DNA of 64,000 nt from Catonia carolina (Eukaryota; Arthropoda; Insecta; Hemiptera; Achilidae). Positions 21,871-29,240 of the stretch are shown piece by piece. The notes beneath the pieces were generated by a model. It was not told the DNA's origin and did no database searches. It worked only from the letters and a program-made list of their open reading frames with translations. Each line of letters starts with the position of its first letter. The stretch's first letter is position 1. Position numbers and translations under genes: made by a program. Where the stretch lies: positions 80,301,969-80,365,968 of the forward strand of contig JAQMRL010000003.1 in the NCBI GenBank assembly GCA_035578175.1, given 5' to 3'.

Positions 21871-24783
21871 CAATCGCTAAAAACATGTTTTTTGGGTTCA
21901 GGGGGTCTGAAAACGTATAGATCCGGTGAAAACTTGATTTCGAAAAATCGACATGAAAACAATACTTTCCTTCCTATATATTCATATAGGCAAGAGAAAG
22001 TAAAAAAGGAATTAAAGTTTAAGAACCAATATTAAAAAGTTATTTTAATGCTCAATATTTTAACTATTGGTTCCTAAAGATTAAATAAAATGAAAACTAT
22101 GTATATAATACGACACCATGTATATAATTTTTGGCAAGTCGGTAAAATGTTTTGAGATAAAATAATATAGAGATATTCATAGTTTCTAGTTACATAATTT
22201 TATTTTTTATTCATAGGCCTATATATTGAAGAATTTGCTTTGAAAAAGTACATTAAACATATTTGATCTTTTCTAATCACATGACCAAATATGACAGCAA
22301 GCACTATCAGCTTGGATCTTCGGGTCCACAGTAATATACAGGGTGATTCATTTAAAAGTAGCCCGCTGCATTTAACAGCGGCCTTCGGCACTCAATTGGG
22401 TTCAAATAGTAAATGAATAAATAGAATTACTTAATACATAATTTTACATATTTATTTAAAATTTATATACAAATTTCAACTTAACCTTTACAGTAGATGC
22501 TGAAAGTGGCGTCCTTGAACCCTTACACATTTTTGCGCTCGTTCAATGTTATTAAAGCACACACGACGCAATACGGAAACGTCTATAACTTGAATGGCTG
22601 CCACAATGTTATTCTTTAGCTAATGTTTACTGCGGGGGTTTGTTTGGTAAATAGTTCCTTTTAAATACCCCCATAGAAAAAAATCGCACATACTCAAATC
22701 GAGTGAACGAGGAGGCCACAAATCTTTACTAACTACTTGCATGGGAAAAGCCTGATTGATATGAGATAGGGACTGGCGAGATGTGTGACATGTTGCACCA
22801 TCTTGCTGGAAAAAATTGTACTCACGTTCATCGTGGCAGCACTGATCACATCGTGATCAGTGCTGCCAATACAGCATATGAAAATTACTCGAGTGGCAGG
22901 CTACTTTTAAATGAATCACCCGGTATAATACCAAATAGCTTCTAGAAAATGTTTGTGAAGATTGCATCTTCCTTTGTCAACAAACTCATTACAAAATGGA
23001 AAAATCTACTGCTATTGCTTTCTGTGTCAGAAATTGGAACTAAATTTTTATTATAATATAATTTATGATAAATTTTAACCAGTAATTATTGTCAAATTGT
23101 ATCTGTTCGTTTATTAAGTTATTATTATTAATATTTTTTAATATACACTAGTTATAGAAGTGACCTTTAAGGGAATGGCTAGTTCCGGCTACCGTAACCA
23201 ATTGCCTTTTCTTGTATAGCAAAGGTCCAGTTACAGTCATGTTGTTTGCCCATTGTGAAGTAAACCACTTTAGAAGAGCTTCTTCTACGTCTTTTTTTGA
23301 CTAAGTTGAAGTCTCTTCAATTTCTCTTAACCTTCATCAAAACTATTCTGATTTATTTCCAAATTGTTAATCTTGTGGAGTGTCCAATGTTGAACTCCCT
23401 TGCAATATCCTCGTTTGTTTCACTGTTTTTCAAACACAAAAATTTGGTGTTTGGAAAAACGTACATTCTTTAATAATGTGCGGTTTTTCCATCACTGTAA
23501 AATGTCTATGCGATGATACCATATTTACGTTTACATAAAAACACAAAAATAATGTCTATGCGATGATACCATATTTACGTATATATAAAAACACAAAAAT
23601 AACGGATGTAAGCGTTATTATAATATGTAAATGGCAAATATTTACTGTCTTTGATGTAATGTGGAGTGAGTGGTATATTTTATTTTAAAGGAAATTTTAT
23701 TGATTAGTTTATTTGTGGTTTCTATTTTGTATCCATTGTTTAAAGCAATGAATTAAATAATATTAAATTCTGTTTCTAATTTTTTTCCTTATCTAGATAT
23801 TTAAGTGCTCTGTAAATCATACTATGTTATAACATAATTTTTGATGGAAGAGGTTAATCAATGAGTTATTTATTGTTGTTAACGGTAAAATTGGCTTATG
23901 AGTTATATTTTCAATGTTTTTTTTTTTAATTTATTTAACGTCGCATCAACTACAATGGTGATTAGCGACGATGGGGTGTAACTACTGTACAATGGAGGAT
24001 GAAATGATTTTTTGTAACGTATGAAAATATGCCGTGCCTGAGTGGGATTCGAACCCAGGACCGCATGATGAGAGGCGAGCACATTACCAACTGCGCCATT
24101 GCGGCTGGCTATTTTCTATGTTATTTAATCACTTAACAACCTACAATAAATTGTAAAGATTAAATTAGTCATACCTCAATGATCTCTTCCATTCTGACTT
24201 TCATTTTTGATTTAGTTCTTTTAATATCATCCAATAATAGTTTTCCGCTGCTTTTTAAATGCTGCTGAGTTTGTCTTATCCTCCTTTGTTTCTCTCGTAA
24301 TACACCTCTTATATATTCATGCCTTTTTATCGATAGATGCTTATTATTTATAATAGATTTTTTATTTGAATAATTACGAAAGGTATTACAATAAAAATTA
24401 TAATTCGATAGTGGATATAAACGTGACGAACTGGAATCATGCGATTCGTTTAAAACTTTACAACTATGATAGAAACTACACGTTTGAGTGCTAATTATAA
24501 TATTATTACTAAATAAATCACAAGACACTAGAGAATATTGCACATTGCGGTGAAAACTAGTCCTAATTAAATCCGTGTTAAATAATGATTTACAACCCCA
24601 ATTATGTAAAAAATTCAATCTTCTTTGAAGACGTAAAACTGATAAATTATTTAAAATATTATTACACAAGTTACGTGCTTGTGGTTTTAAATTTGAACTA
24701 AATTTTATTAGTGGATATGTTACTTTTACAGAAATACTTGTTTGTATATAAAATCTTGACCAGATAAAATTTGAAGCCATCAT
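3604..24783 (-). CDS. CRLS1: Cardiolipin synthase (CMP-forming), six exons
   Basis: Joins CDP-diacylglycerol to phosphatidylglycerol, giving cardiolipin and CMP in the mitochondrial inner membrane. Exons: 24783-24175, 21012-20875, 18733-18604, 11030-10945, 5030-4870, 3697-3604. All five introns are GT-AG, with phases 0, 0, 1, 0, 2; the sum is 1218 nt (405 residues plus TGA). The CDP-alcohol phosphatidyltransferase signature is complete across the exon 2/3 join: D248, D251, G252, A255, R256, G266, D270, D274. Residues 1-70 lack Asp and Glu and are rich in Arg/Lys/Ser, as in a mitochondrial presequence. Hydrophobic segments lie near 211-230, 235-249, 276-313, 341-363 and 376-390. A basic KRKKTK tail ends the protein. 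The order and spacing of blocks match animal CRLS1. Large introns are packed with transposons. The 5' UTR may contain a further intron (see 24784-24818). Confidence is high for identity, slightly lower for the exact start. Confidence 0.93.
3815..4215 (+). pseudogene. LINE reverse transcriptase C-terminal remnant in CRLS1 intron 5
   Basis: A plus-strand frame reads [20 protein letters not shown], then after a stop continues with a ...LTILNW...[12 protein letters not shown] segment. These match the conserved post-RT tail of many arthropod LINEs. Stops and missing pieces show that it is dead. It is antisense to the host gene. Confidence 0.6.
4607..4872. repeat. 133-bp tandem duplication at the exon 5/intron 5 boundary
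   Basis: Units 4607-4739 and 4740-4872 are essentially identical. The right unit ends at the exon 5 donor, so the left unit carries a second full copy of the last exon bases and GTAAGTATT. Each unit also contains a TATATATACAG acceptor-like site. Confidence 0.9.
4870..5030 (-). CDS. CRLS1: CRLS1 exon 5
   Basis: Codes for residues 322-374 and two bases of Trp375, with SKVNTMIQL, a hallmark of CRLS1. Acceptor TTTCAG; donor GTAAGTATT. Without splicing, the frame would run ...LeuTrp and stop at TAA within the donor. The last bases of the exon and the donor were copied in the adjacent tandem duplication. Confidence 0.95.
5120..5482. mobile_element. hAT-type non-autonomous element (MITE)
   Basis: Left end CAGTGGTTCTTAACC and right end GGTTGAAAACCACTG are inverted and of the type seen in hAT elements. 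The 363-bp interior has no coding sequence. A G10 run lies beside the left end and a G14 run near the right. An 8-bp target duplication is not convincing, so the copy is old. Confidence 0.65.
5731..6925. mobile_element. Large foldback element (arms about 440-490 bp)
   Basis: The left arm (5731-6225) and right arm (6490-6925) are inverted copies over almost their whole length, about 80-85% alike by eye. The outer ends share TGTCCACACTC and the inner ends share TTTTTGGACTGAACCAT. The 265-bp spacer has no coding sequence. A related single arm is found near 55375-55830. It lies in CRLS1 intron 4. Confidence 0.75.
6926..7609. other. Intron 4 stretch, very AT-rich, nothing recognised
   Basis: 7250-7600 is almost pure A/T with short imperfect palindromes. 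No coding content or element ends were seen. Confidence 0.4.
7948..8391 (-). pseudogene. Mariner/Tc1-type transposase C-terminal half (left arm)
   Basis: 147 residues with QQDGAPPH (second catalytic Asp) and [13 protein letters not shown] (third catalytic position), ending in [10 protein letters not shown] and a stop close to the element end. The first catalytic Asp and the DNA-binding domain are missing, so it cannot be active. The family is common in arthropods; it belongs to the IS630/Tc1/mariner superfamily. Confidence 0.8.
8418..8838 (+). pseudogene. Mariner/Tc1-type transposase C-terminal half (right arm)
   Basis: Inverted copy of the left-arm fragment. The open stretch from 8458 gives 126 residues ending in the same AHVEVY. 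A handful of replacements separate the two arms (for example KEYQPW/EEYQTW and GYIKD/GNIKD), so they have diverged little since the inversion formed. Confidence 0.8.
9216..9830. other. Intron 4 stretch, nothing recognised
   Basis: No element ends, tRNA-like boxes or convincing coding frames were found; the short open frame near 9524-9742 has no recognisable motif. Confidence 0.35.
9832..10460 (+). mobile_element. SINE-like family C copy with a 250-bp internal insertion
   Basis: Starts GTGCCCATAACAGGCAAGTG and ends in an AAC-rich tail. Compared with other copies, an unrelated segment lies between about 9989 and 10237 (after AAAGACACTA and before GTTATCTCC). Flanks AAGCAAAATG and AAGCGAAATG are a likely imperfect target duplication. 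It forms an inverted pair with the next copy. Confidence 0.75.
10523..10919 (-). mobile_element. SINE-like family C copy, perfect target duplication
   Basis: A complete copy of the roughly 400-bp family in reverse orientation. The 12-bp repeat AGATAAGCTTGT lies on both sides (about 10511-10522 and 10914-10925). Its right edge is about 20 nt from the CRLS1 exon 4 donor. No coding sequence and no clear tRNA head. Confidence 0.82.
10945..11030 (-). CDS. CRLS1: CRLS1 exon 4
   Basis: Codes for residues 293-321, [20 protein letters not shown] and onward, ending in SLPPP; the family block with the conserved TRD. Acceptor TTTCAG, donor GTAAGT. A SINE-like family C copy ends about 20 nt downstream of the donor. 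Confidence 0.95.
11267..11680 (+). repeat. CTTTCTCTTGCC family, 5' part
   Basis: A diverged partial copy starting TTACTTTCTCTTGTCC and ending soon after the GAAATTCTTGG...GGCTGT block. The microsatellite position is present but not expanded. Confidence 0.7.
11681..12502. other. Intron 3 stretch, nothing recognised
   Basis: AT-rich; no coding motif or repeat termini could be supported. Confidence 0.35.
12598..15153 (+). mobile_element. Complete Tigger/pogo-type DNA transposon
   Basis: Both ends begin CAGTCGACCCTCGCAATAAC, with at least 24 identical inverted bases. TA lies at 12596-12597 and 15154-15155, the standard pogo/Tigger target duplication. Within about 70 bp of each end, ACGGAC-containing units recur, likely transposase binding sites. 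The 2556-bp body carries one intact transposase gene. It lies in CRLS1 intron 3, antisense to the host gene. Confidence 0.93.
13070..14719 (+). CDS. Tigger/pogo-family transposase, intact
   Basis: A transposase with a CENP-B-like DNA-binding region and an RNase H-like DDE nuclease. The open frame extends to 13019, but the Met at 13070 (AAGATGG context, followed by ASSSKRKRV) is the more likely start, giving 549 residues. Numbering from 13019: basic SKRKR at 22-26; first helix-turn-helix near 28-70; second (Tc5-type) domain near 90-165; nuclease 185-400. Catalytic positions: D196 (NVDELGLFW), E314 (MENAPAHP, where the family usually has Asp) and D349 (QPMDQ). The C-terminal part is acidic ([15 protein letters not shown]) and ends in QSKISKYF (551-558), which fits the PCNA-interacting consensus. 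There is no stop or frameshift over 566 codons and both termini are present, so this is a recent mobile copy rather than a domesticated gene. Confidence 0.92.
   Translation: MASSSKRKRVNLSVGDKLQLIKKLESGASVASLCDEYGVKKQTVSDIRKSKEKLLKFSLNYNNATNLENERKHMRVAGNQDLENSVFKWFMQLRSSGINVRGVEIQNAAKRFANRLGIEHFEASDGWLWRFRSRHGLTNHITHGEAASAPTEEIQPFKDKLKKLMKDESLKLFQVYNVDELGLFWPSLPKNTQAYEHEKKLPGRKNSKDRLSALFCANADGSHRLKLAIVGKAARPRPLKNIMNTLPVHYYSSKKAWFNLQICEDWFFKKFVPSVREFQETTLNIPAKDVKALLIMENAPAHPLPGKLVSNDGKIKCLYLPPNVTPLLQPMDQTVISACKRLYRRKYMDEVLEVLEDDDDATEDRRGEKTLYNIKKYSIKSAIFNINASWNCVKKDTLVNSWNKLLKENDDVEENLKDYLQESGELVNIFIQSGENIIMEDDVRQWLEDDDCDPGYQVMNEDEIVVEVLKRNDNDSSDEEEEVQKLKLSVVREAIDTVISSIDSSDEQNVQQFYENIRQLKELIIKKQNQSGKQSKISKYFSPIQSSSQ
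15930..16060 (+). repeat. Dispersed repeat, also at 42770-42910 (inverted)
   Basis: A block with GGTGGACAGAAAGGAGAAAA and GAGAATATGG is matched on the opposite strand at 42770-42910. It looks like the 3' end of a LINE, but no RT motif is left. Confidence 0.45.
16061..18029. other. Intron 3 stretch; one 90-bp segment shared with the pogo element at 47561
   Basis: Mostly unrecognised AT-rich DNA. The segment at about 16998-17084 (with GGTTCAAACTCGGGTGTCTA) recurs inverted at 47783-47872 inside the pogo-type element, so a relic of that family lies here. A possible LINE-like frame near 16480-16690 is too weak to name. Confidence 0.4.
18030..18450 (+). repeat. CTTTCTCTTGCC family, 3' part
   Basis: A 5'-truncated copy covering the blocks GGCAAAAGTGTGTATA, TTAGTTTAGCGGCAATTAG and the end region CGTTTCACATCAG. 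It lies about 150 nt downstream of CRLS1 exon 3. Confidence 0.7.
18604..18733 (-). CDS. CRLS1: CRLS1 exon 3: catalytic CDP-alcohol motif
   Basis: Codes for residues 250-292 plus the first base of codon 293. It carries LDGLIAR and [10 protein letters not shown], giving D251, G252, A255, R256, G266, D270 and D274, which bind metal and the CDP moiety. Acceptor TTGCAG and donor GTAATT. Confidence 0.96.
19411..20409 (-). mobile_element. Degenerate piggyBac element with TTAA duplication
   Basis: The ends CCCTAGAAAGCTAATG and the inverted CATTAGCTTTCTAGGG are flanked by TTAA at 19407-19410 and 20410-20413. Subterminal TCGTAAAATTTACG-like repeats lie inside both ends. At 999 bp it keeps only the 3' part of the transposase, so it is internally deleted. 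Confidence 0.9.
19581..20093 (-). pseudogene. piggyBac transposase C-terminal remnant with zinc-finger tail
   Basis: The minus strand reads [20 protein letters not shown] followed by [13 protein letters not shown], the conserved C-terminal part of piggyBac transposases (includes the last catalytic Asp region). In the same frame, after stops, a Cys-rich tail reads [16 protein letters not shown]...CNKPICAEH...CCVEC, the RING/PHD-like finger of the family that binds the element ends. The N-terminal and most catalytic parts are lost. Confidence 0.82.
20875..21012 (-). CDS. CRLS1: CRLS1 exon 2: start of the transferase domain
   Basis: Codes for residues 204-249, opening with [11 protein letters not shown], the conserved entry of the domain, and ending in GVTDL with D248 of the catalytic signature. 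Acceptor TTACAG is at 21018-21013 and donor GTAAGA at 20874-20869. A CTTTCTCTTGCC-family repeat ends only about 38 nt upstream of this acceptor. Confidence 0.95.
21050..22002 (-). repeat. CTTTCTCTTGCC family, full-length copy
   Basis: From AAAAAATCTGGTGTGAAAC at the left to the hairpin end CCTATATATTCATATAGG and AAAGTA on the right. A (CA) tract of about 40 bp occupies the conserved microsatellite position near 21827-21867. It lies in CRLS1 intron 1 and nearly touches exon 2. Confidence 0.85.
22339..22923 (-). mobile_element. Short Tc1-like element with GGGTGATTCATTT termini
   Basis: Ends CAGGGTGATTCATTTAAAAG and CCGGGTGATTCATTTAAAAG are inverted, with TA at 22337-22338 and 22924-22925. On the minus strand a transposase remnant reads [15 protein letters not shown] and [20 protein letters not shown], the second and third catalytic blocks. 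At 585 bp it is internally deleted and non-autonomous. A perfect 15-bp hairpin lies at 22835-22867. Confidence 0.85.
23180..23600 (-). pseudogene. Tigger/jerky-type transposase N-terminal fragment, second copy
   Basis: Matches the fragment at 2650-3000 over most of its length. Minus-strand pieces include [14 protein letters not shown] and [21 protein letters not shown], resembling the CENP-B-type binding domain. A 50-bp segment is duplicated in tandem at its upstream end (23501-23550 and 23551-23600). Confidence 0.55.
23920..24110 (-). mobile_element. SINE family A, tail type 2
   Basis: Reverse orientation. The head GGTTCGAATCCCA with the A-box-like region is followed by the alternative tail with CATTGTACAGTAG and GTTGATGCGACGTTAAAT, then poly(A). 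Flanks ATTTTCAATGTT and ATTTTCTATGTT are a 12-bp duplication with one mismatch. Confidence 0.85.
24175..24783 (-). CDS. CRLS1: CRLS1 exon 1: mitochondrial presequence and N-terminal region
   Basis: Codes for residues 1-203, starting with Met-Met at 24783. The first acidic residue is D71. Residues about 155-203 form a Lys/Arg/Gln/Glu-rich stretch likely to be helical. The donor GTATGA follows GAG at 24175 (phase 0). This exon is the least conserved part of the family, so its assignment rests on the open frame, its targeting character and its phase match with exon 2. Confidence 0.88.
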
Positions 24784-24830
24784 TTTTATTTGTCCTTTTT
24801 TTATCCAGTCTTAACAACCTGTCAAAGAAA
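24784..24830 (-). promoter_or_regulatory. CRLS1: Possible 5' UTR splice acceptor before CRLS1 start
   Basis: Reading on the minus strand, a pyrimidine-rich stretch ends in TTTGACAG just before 24818, about 35 nt before the start codon. This could be the acceptor of an intron in the 5' UTR, placing the promoter further upstream. No TATA box or clear initiator could be assigned. Confidence 0.3.
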
Positions 24831-24914
24831 AACAATAAACAAAGTAGTATTAGTAGAAAGAAAACACATGTATGCTTGTTCATTTTGATAAAATTTTATA
24901 CAAAATAAAATAAA

Positions 24915-25100
24915 ATGCCGGCCGCATTGGCGTAGTTGGTAACGTGTTCGCCTCTCATCATGCGGTCTTGGGTTCGAATCCCATTCAGGCACGGCATATT
25001 TTCATACGTTACAAAAATCATTTCATCCTTCACCGTCTGCATTAGCAGTAATTGCAGAACAGTCGGATGTTAAACAAAAAAAAAAAAAAAAAAAAAAAAC
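24915..25100 (+). mobile_element. SINE family A, tail type 1
   Basis: Head GGCGTAGTTGG, B box GGTTCGAATCC, tail type 1 and a run of about 23 A. Flanking duplication unclear because both sides are A-rich. It lies just upstream of CRLS1. Confidence 0.85.
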
Positions 25101-25828
25101 AACAAAAGATGCTACGATAAAGACACCGTTTTCTTTTTAAAATGGAACAATTTAATAGAAATTTGGGTTTACCAGTTTATTAAACTTATTTCATCATAAA
25201 ACCTATATGATGGATTTTTTTTATGGAAAATAAAGTATTTTCAAAAAAAATTCAAAGGTATTTCTTTTTTTGCCAAGTATGGCTTCATTGGATCACTTTA
25301 TGTGTAGTTGCTGCCAATAATACTTAATTCCAAATGTACCCATAAATTTTAATGGACTTTGCCCCTCCTGTTTTAAAGGAGGAGAATTAAGTCATTGTCT
25401 AAAAGGTGGAATGTTAAATTATTTGCGATCGATCTGCTAGTTCCTTATTTATTTAGTGTGACTAGTCATTAACTAAATTTTATTACTTAAGTGTTTGTGG
25501 TGGTTACATTTTGAGTTACACGCTTGATACATGTCTTATGCTTTCGGTTTGGCCGATGTAAGTAGGATAGATAGTATACTGTCCTCCCCATGATAGGCAC
25601 AATCGTCAACTTATAGCTCTTTATAGCTGCTAGGAACTTTATTCGAATAAAAATTATTCAATTATGAAAACTATTCATTTGTCCAATGACTACCCTGAAC
25701 ACTACAACACGGGGCCAGCTGTCGTGGTGTAGTGGTCAACAAACTAAAATTTGGGAGGAATGTTTTAATTTTGTTTTACATATTCATGACATTTACAGTT
25801 TAAGGTAATTACCGATTCCTGAACTATT
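25101..25828. other. Upstream region of CRLS1 with repeat scraps
   Basis: Holds a short scrap of family C (AAGGTGGAATGTTAAATTAT near 25404-25442) and a tRNA-A-box-like GTCGTGGTGTAGTGGTCAAC near 25720-25740, possibly the head of another SINE. No gene was seen. Confidence 0.35.
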
Positions 25829-25994
25829 GTTTTTTTTTTTAACGTTTGACTGTTCTGCAATTACTGCTAATGCAGATGGTGAAAGATGAAATGATTTTTG
25901 TAACGTATAAAAATATGCCGTGCTTGAATGGGATTCGAACCCATGACCGCATGATGAGAGGTGAGCACATTACCAACTGTGCCAATGCGGCCGA
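25829..25994 (-). mobile_element. SINE family A, tail type 1
   Basis: Reverse copy with head, B box and tail type 1. Flanks CGATTCCTGAACTA and CGATTTCTGAACTA are a 14-bp duplication with one mismatch. An open stretch in it on the minus strand is a by-product of the repeat and not a gene. Confidence 0.86.
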
Positions 25995-27432
25995 CGATTT
26001 CTGAACTAATAGGGCAACTAGAATAATAAACAATATAAAACTTTCTGGTTTACAATGGAAAGTATGACTAAAAAATACCATTTTAATGAATTATATATTT
26101 GGCTGTAGTTTTTATGTCATTAAGTTTGCGAAAAATAAGCAATAGAGTTGCACAGTCAAAAAACAATCAAATGGTGGTCCTACAATCTGTGCAAGACTTT
26201 GCACACAATAACCTTCATAAAAAATAACAGGTAAAATCCAAGATATATGAAAAACTAATTTAGTAATTATGTTGTGATTCCAGATAAAATCTATTTGCTA
26301 TTTGTCTCTTTCACTGGTTAAAATGACAAAGACAATAAAGATATACTTGTTTTTATTGAGTGTTAAAGCAAAACACTTAACCAAAATTTAAGCAGTAGAA
26401 TATCTAAATCTACCTTTAAACTAAAACACAAAATATTTTATCTTGTAAACTATCATAAATGAAGTTATTTACATTACCCAATATTATGGTATCGAATTGT
26501 AACATTACACAGCTAACATTTGATATTAAATAAGCCCATTTCGACACACAGTTTAATCTACTTATTAAAGTAAGTACACTAAACTGATAAGTGTACTTCT
26601 TAACTGTTGAGTTCTACATACTCTAGCACAAGTACATAAACACTACCACTAATACAACAACACGGAGTTATAAGTAATCTCGTTAATCTACATTTTAAAT
26701 TTTAAAAACTTTCAAATATTAAATAACTTATGTGTTTTTTCTACAAGTACTTTTTTGTAGCAGTTACGGATCGTCTACGCCGTACTTTCTAAATTCAATA
26801 TTGATTCCGGCGCTCTTGCTAACAAAATTACCGGTGATCTTAATTTCTTTGACAAACCTTGATAATGATTTCATCATTATCATAAACAGTTTCTATTACA
26901 CTCCTTATACTTTTAATTAACTGCTAAAAAACGTTAAGCACTAATTAAATTAGCTAACCTTAAATTGTTTATGATGATAAAAACTGATTTCCTGTAGACT
27001 GATTATGTGGTTTGACATTCACTGAATACGTATGCTATACTAACTGCTATGTTCATCACAAAACAAATAAAGTGCCAGATTATTGGCCATTAAATAAATA
27101 AAATTCGATAAACAAATAAAATTAGCACCAACACGCAGAGCAATAACCTACCATTTCGTCAGGATGCCAACTACTGCATCAATGCAGTAGTTCGAAATTA
27201 TCGTATATAAACATTAATCTTTAAAGTACTACGATATATACTGTAGAATTGCATTAAACATTGGGCACAGCTTATTAAACTTAAAATCACAACTTATATT
27301 AAATGTTACTTTATTTTATATTTTTAAACAATGGTAGGCCTTTTGTAAGAGTAGTTGTGGTTGTAACGGTGTTAGAGCACGATCTTCTGGGATTCAATTG
27401 AACTAAAATACGGACGGGCGGGAATTCAATTT
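25995..27432. other. Intergenic stretch, nothing recognised apart from a short hairpin
   Basis: AT-rich, no coding motif. A perfect hairpin AACTACTGCAT / ATGCAGTAGTT with a 2-nt loop lies at 27169-27192. Confidence 0.35.
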
Positions 27433-28350
27433 TTACTTTCGCTTGCCTGAAAGCATTGTTTTCTTGTCGATTTTTCGAAATCGAGTTTTCACCAGATCTA
27501 CACGTTTTCAGACACCCTGAACCCAAAAAACATGTTTTTAGCAATTGGTCTGTGTGTGAACAGAATATCTAAAGAACGGAACATCGTACAAACTTGAAAC
27601 TTAGAACTTGAGCTACATACCTATACCGGACCCGACACGAACATTTTCATCAAAATCGGTCAACCGGAAGTAGTAGTTTATTCGGGTAATTTTTCACTTT
27701 TTTGCGATTTTCTCAAAAACTAGTACTACGATTTTTTTAAAAATCGCCTGCTTTATTCAATTTTTTATTCTCTACAAGATAGGAAGGTGCCATGTTTGCT
27801 GAAATTCTTGGTGAGGCTGTTTTCACGTAGAGAAATTGTTTTTTTTTTTTTAGATTACGGCTTTAATATAAATTTTAGCGCAAACTAAACTAATATAATA
27901 AAAGTTGTAGAGAATTTAAAAACCTAGAACTTTTATTCCAAACATTTTTTTGTATAATGCTTAGTTTATCAGTACTTAGCGATTTTCTGTTTTTTTCTCA
28001 CGAAAACGTTTGAAAAATCGATTTTTTAAAGATTCGGCCTTAGTATGCATTTTACGACAAAAGTGTATATAATTAATTTTATAGAAAATAAAAAGATCTA
28101 CAACTTTTATAAAAAGCATTTGTCTCTACAGAACTTAGTTTAGTGTGGAAGAGTGATTTACCGTATTTTTAAGCCGAACTGAGTTCGATTTTCATTTTGC
28201 GTCTTTCAGTTATGATTAAAATAAGGTTATATTTTTAGAGGTTAGTTTGTTTGTTTATTTCTAATGTTTTATTACTAATGTTAGGTTATATTGTTAATTA
28301 TTTGCACTGGCAAGAGAAAGTTGTGTGAGTGTTTCACACCAAATTTTTTT
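27433..28350 (+). repeat. CTTTCTCTTGCC family, full-length copy
   Basis: From TTACTTTCGCTTGCC to GTTTCACACCAAATTTTT. The microsatellite site holds only TGTGTGTG-length sequence and the first hairpin is damaged, so this is an older copy. Confidence 0.8.
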
Positions 28351-28364
28351 CCTTTTTCAAGAGG

Positions 28365-29240
28365 AGTGGACTGGAAAAAATTCTGGTACGAAACACACAC
28401 GACTTTTTCTTGCAAATGTTAATAGTAACCTTTACTCGTATAACCAATGTTTAATCATTAGTGAAGAATGTAAAATGAAAAATCTGGTGTGAAACGATCA
28501 CCCGACTTTCTCTCGGCACTGTAGTAATGAACAATATAACCTATGTTTGATCATGAGTAAACAATGTAAAATGAACATATATAAACCTCTGTAGAACTTA
28601 AAAATACAGAAAATCAGGAATTTCCGCTAATAAAATATGTCAAGAACGGAACATTGTACGAAGTTAAAACTTGAAACTTAAGTTAGGTAGGCTACATCTA
28701 ATTTACATACGATTTCTTTAAAAATCCCATAATTTGCTAAATTTTTATTCAAATTATAGGTAGTCATTATTATTCATCTTTGTTGTGTAATGTTCGAGTT
28801 TTTTAAATCAATTTAAATTTCTGAAAAAATCCAGAAATCATGAAATTCTTACGTTTCTGAATTGTGAATATATGTAGGGCCTACATAAAAATAGGCCTAC
28901 ATTTCTAAATAAATTATATACGTCCACAAAAATCATAACAAAAGAAACATAATTAAATAGGCCTGTGTTGCTAACACCATAAAATTATTGAAGAGAACCT
29001 ACGAGTATGTGGGGTACCTAACTTAAGTTAGTATTATTCAAGTTTCAACTTTGTATGATTTTCCGGCCTCGAATTGTTTTGTTCATATTTACAAAGAAAC
29101 ACCGAAAGGTAAAGACATGTGTTTTTTGTCTTCAGGGGACCTGAAAAAGTGTATTTCAGGTAAAAACTCGATTTCGAAAAATTGACAAAATTTAACCTTC
29201 CTTATTACTTCATGTAGAGCAAGGGAAGGTAAATTACTTA
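28365..29240. repeat. Mosaic of short CTTTCTCTTGCC-family fragments
   Basis: Scraps in both orientations: a second end AAAAATCTGGTGTGAAAC near 28480, a centre piece near 28620-28740, and an inverted head region near 29030-29240 (AAGTTTCAACTTTGTATGA to GAGCAAGGGAAGG). It looks like nested or broken copies. Confidence 0.55.

Noticed and set aside
24698..24883. Minus-strand hydrophobic open frame overlapping the CRLS1 start
   Set aside because: It overlaps exon 1 in another frame; the exon 1 frame has the correct phase for exon 2 and a presequence-like composition.
25839..26081. Minus-strand open frame with a hydrophobic start
   Set aside because: Its middle is a SINE family A copy, so the frame is accidental. 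The frame at 62467-62667 was rejected for the same reason.
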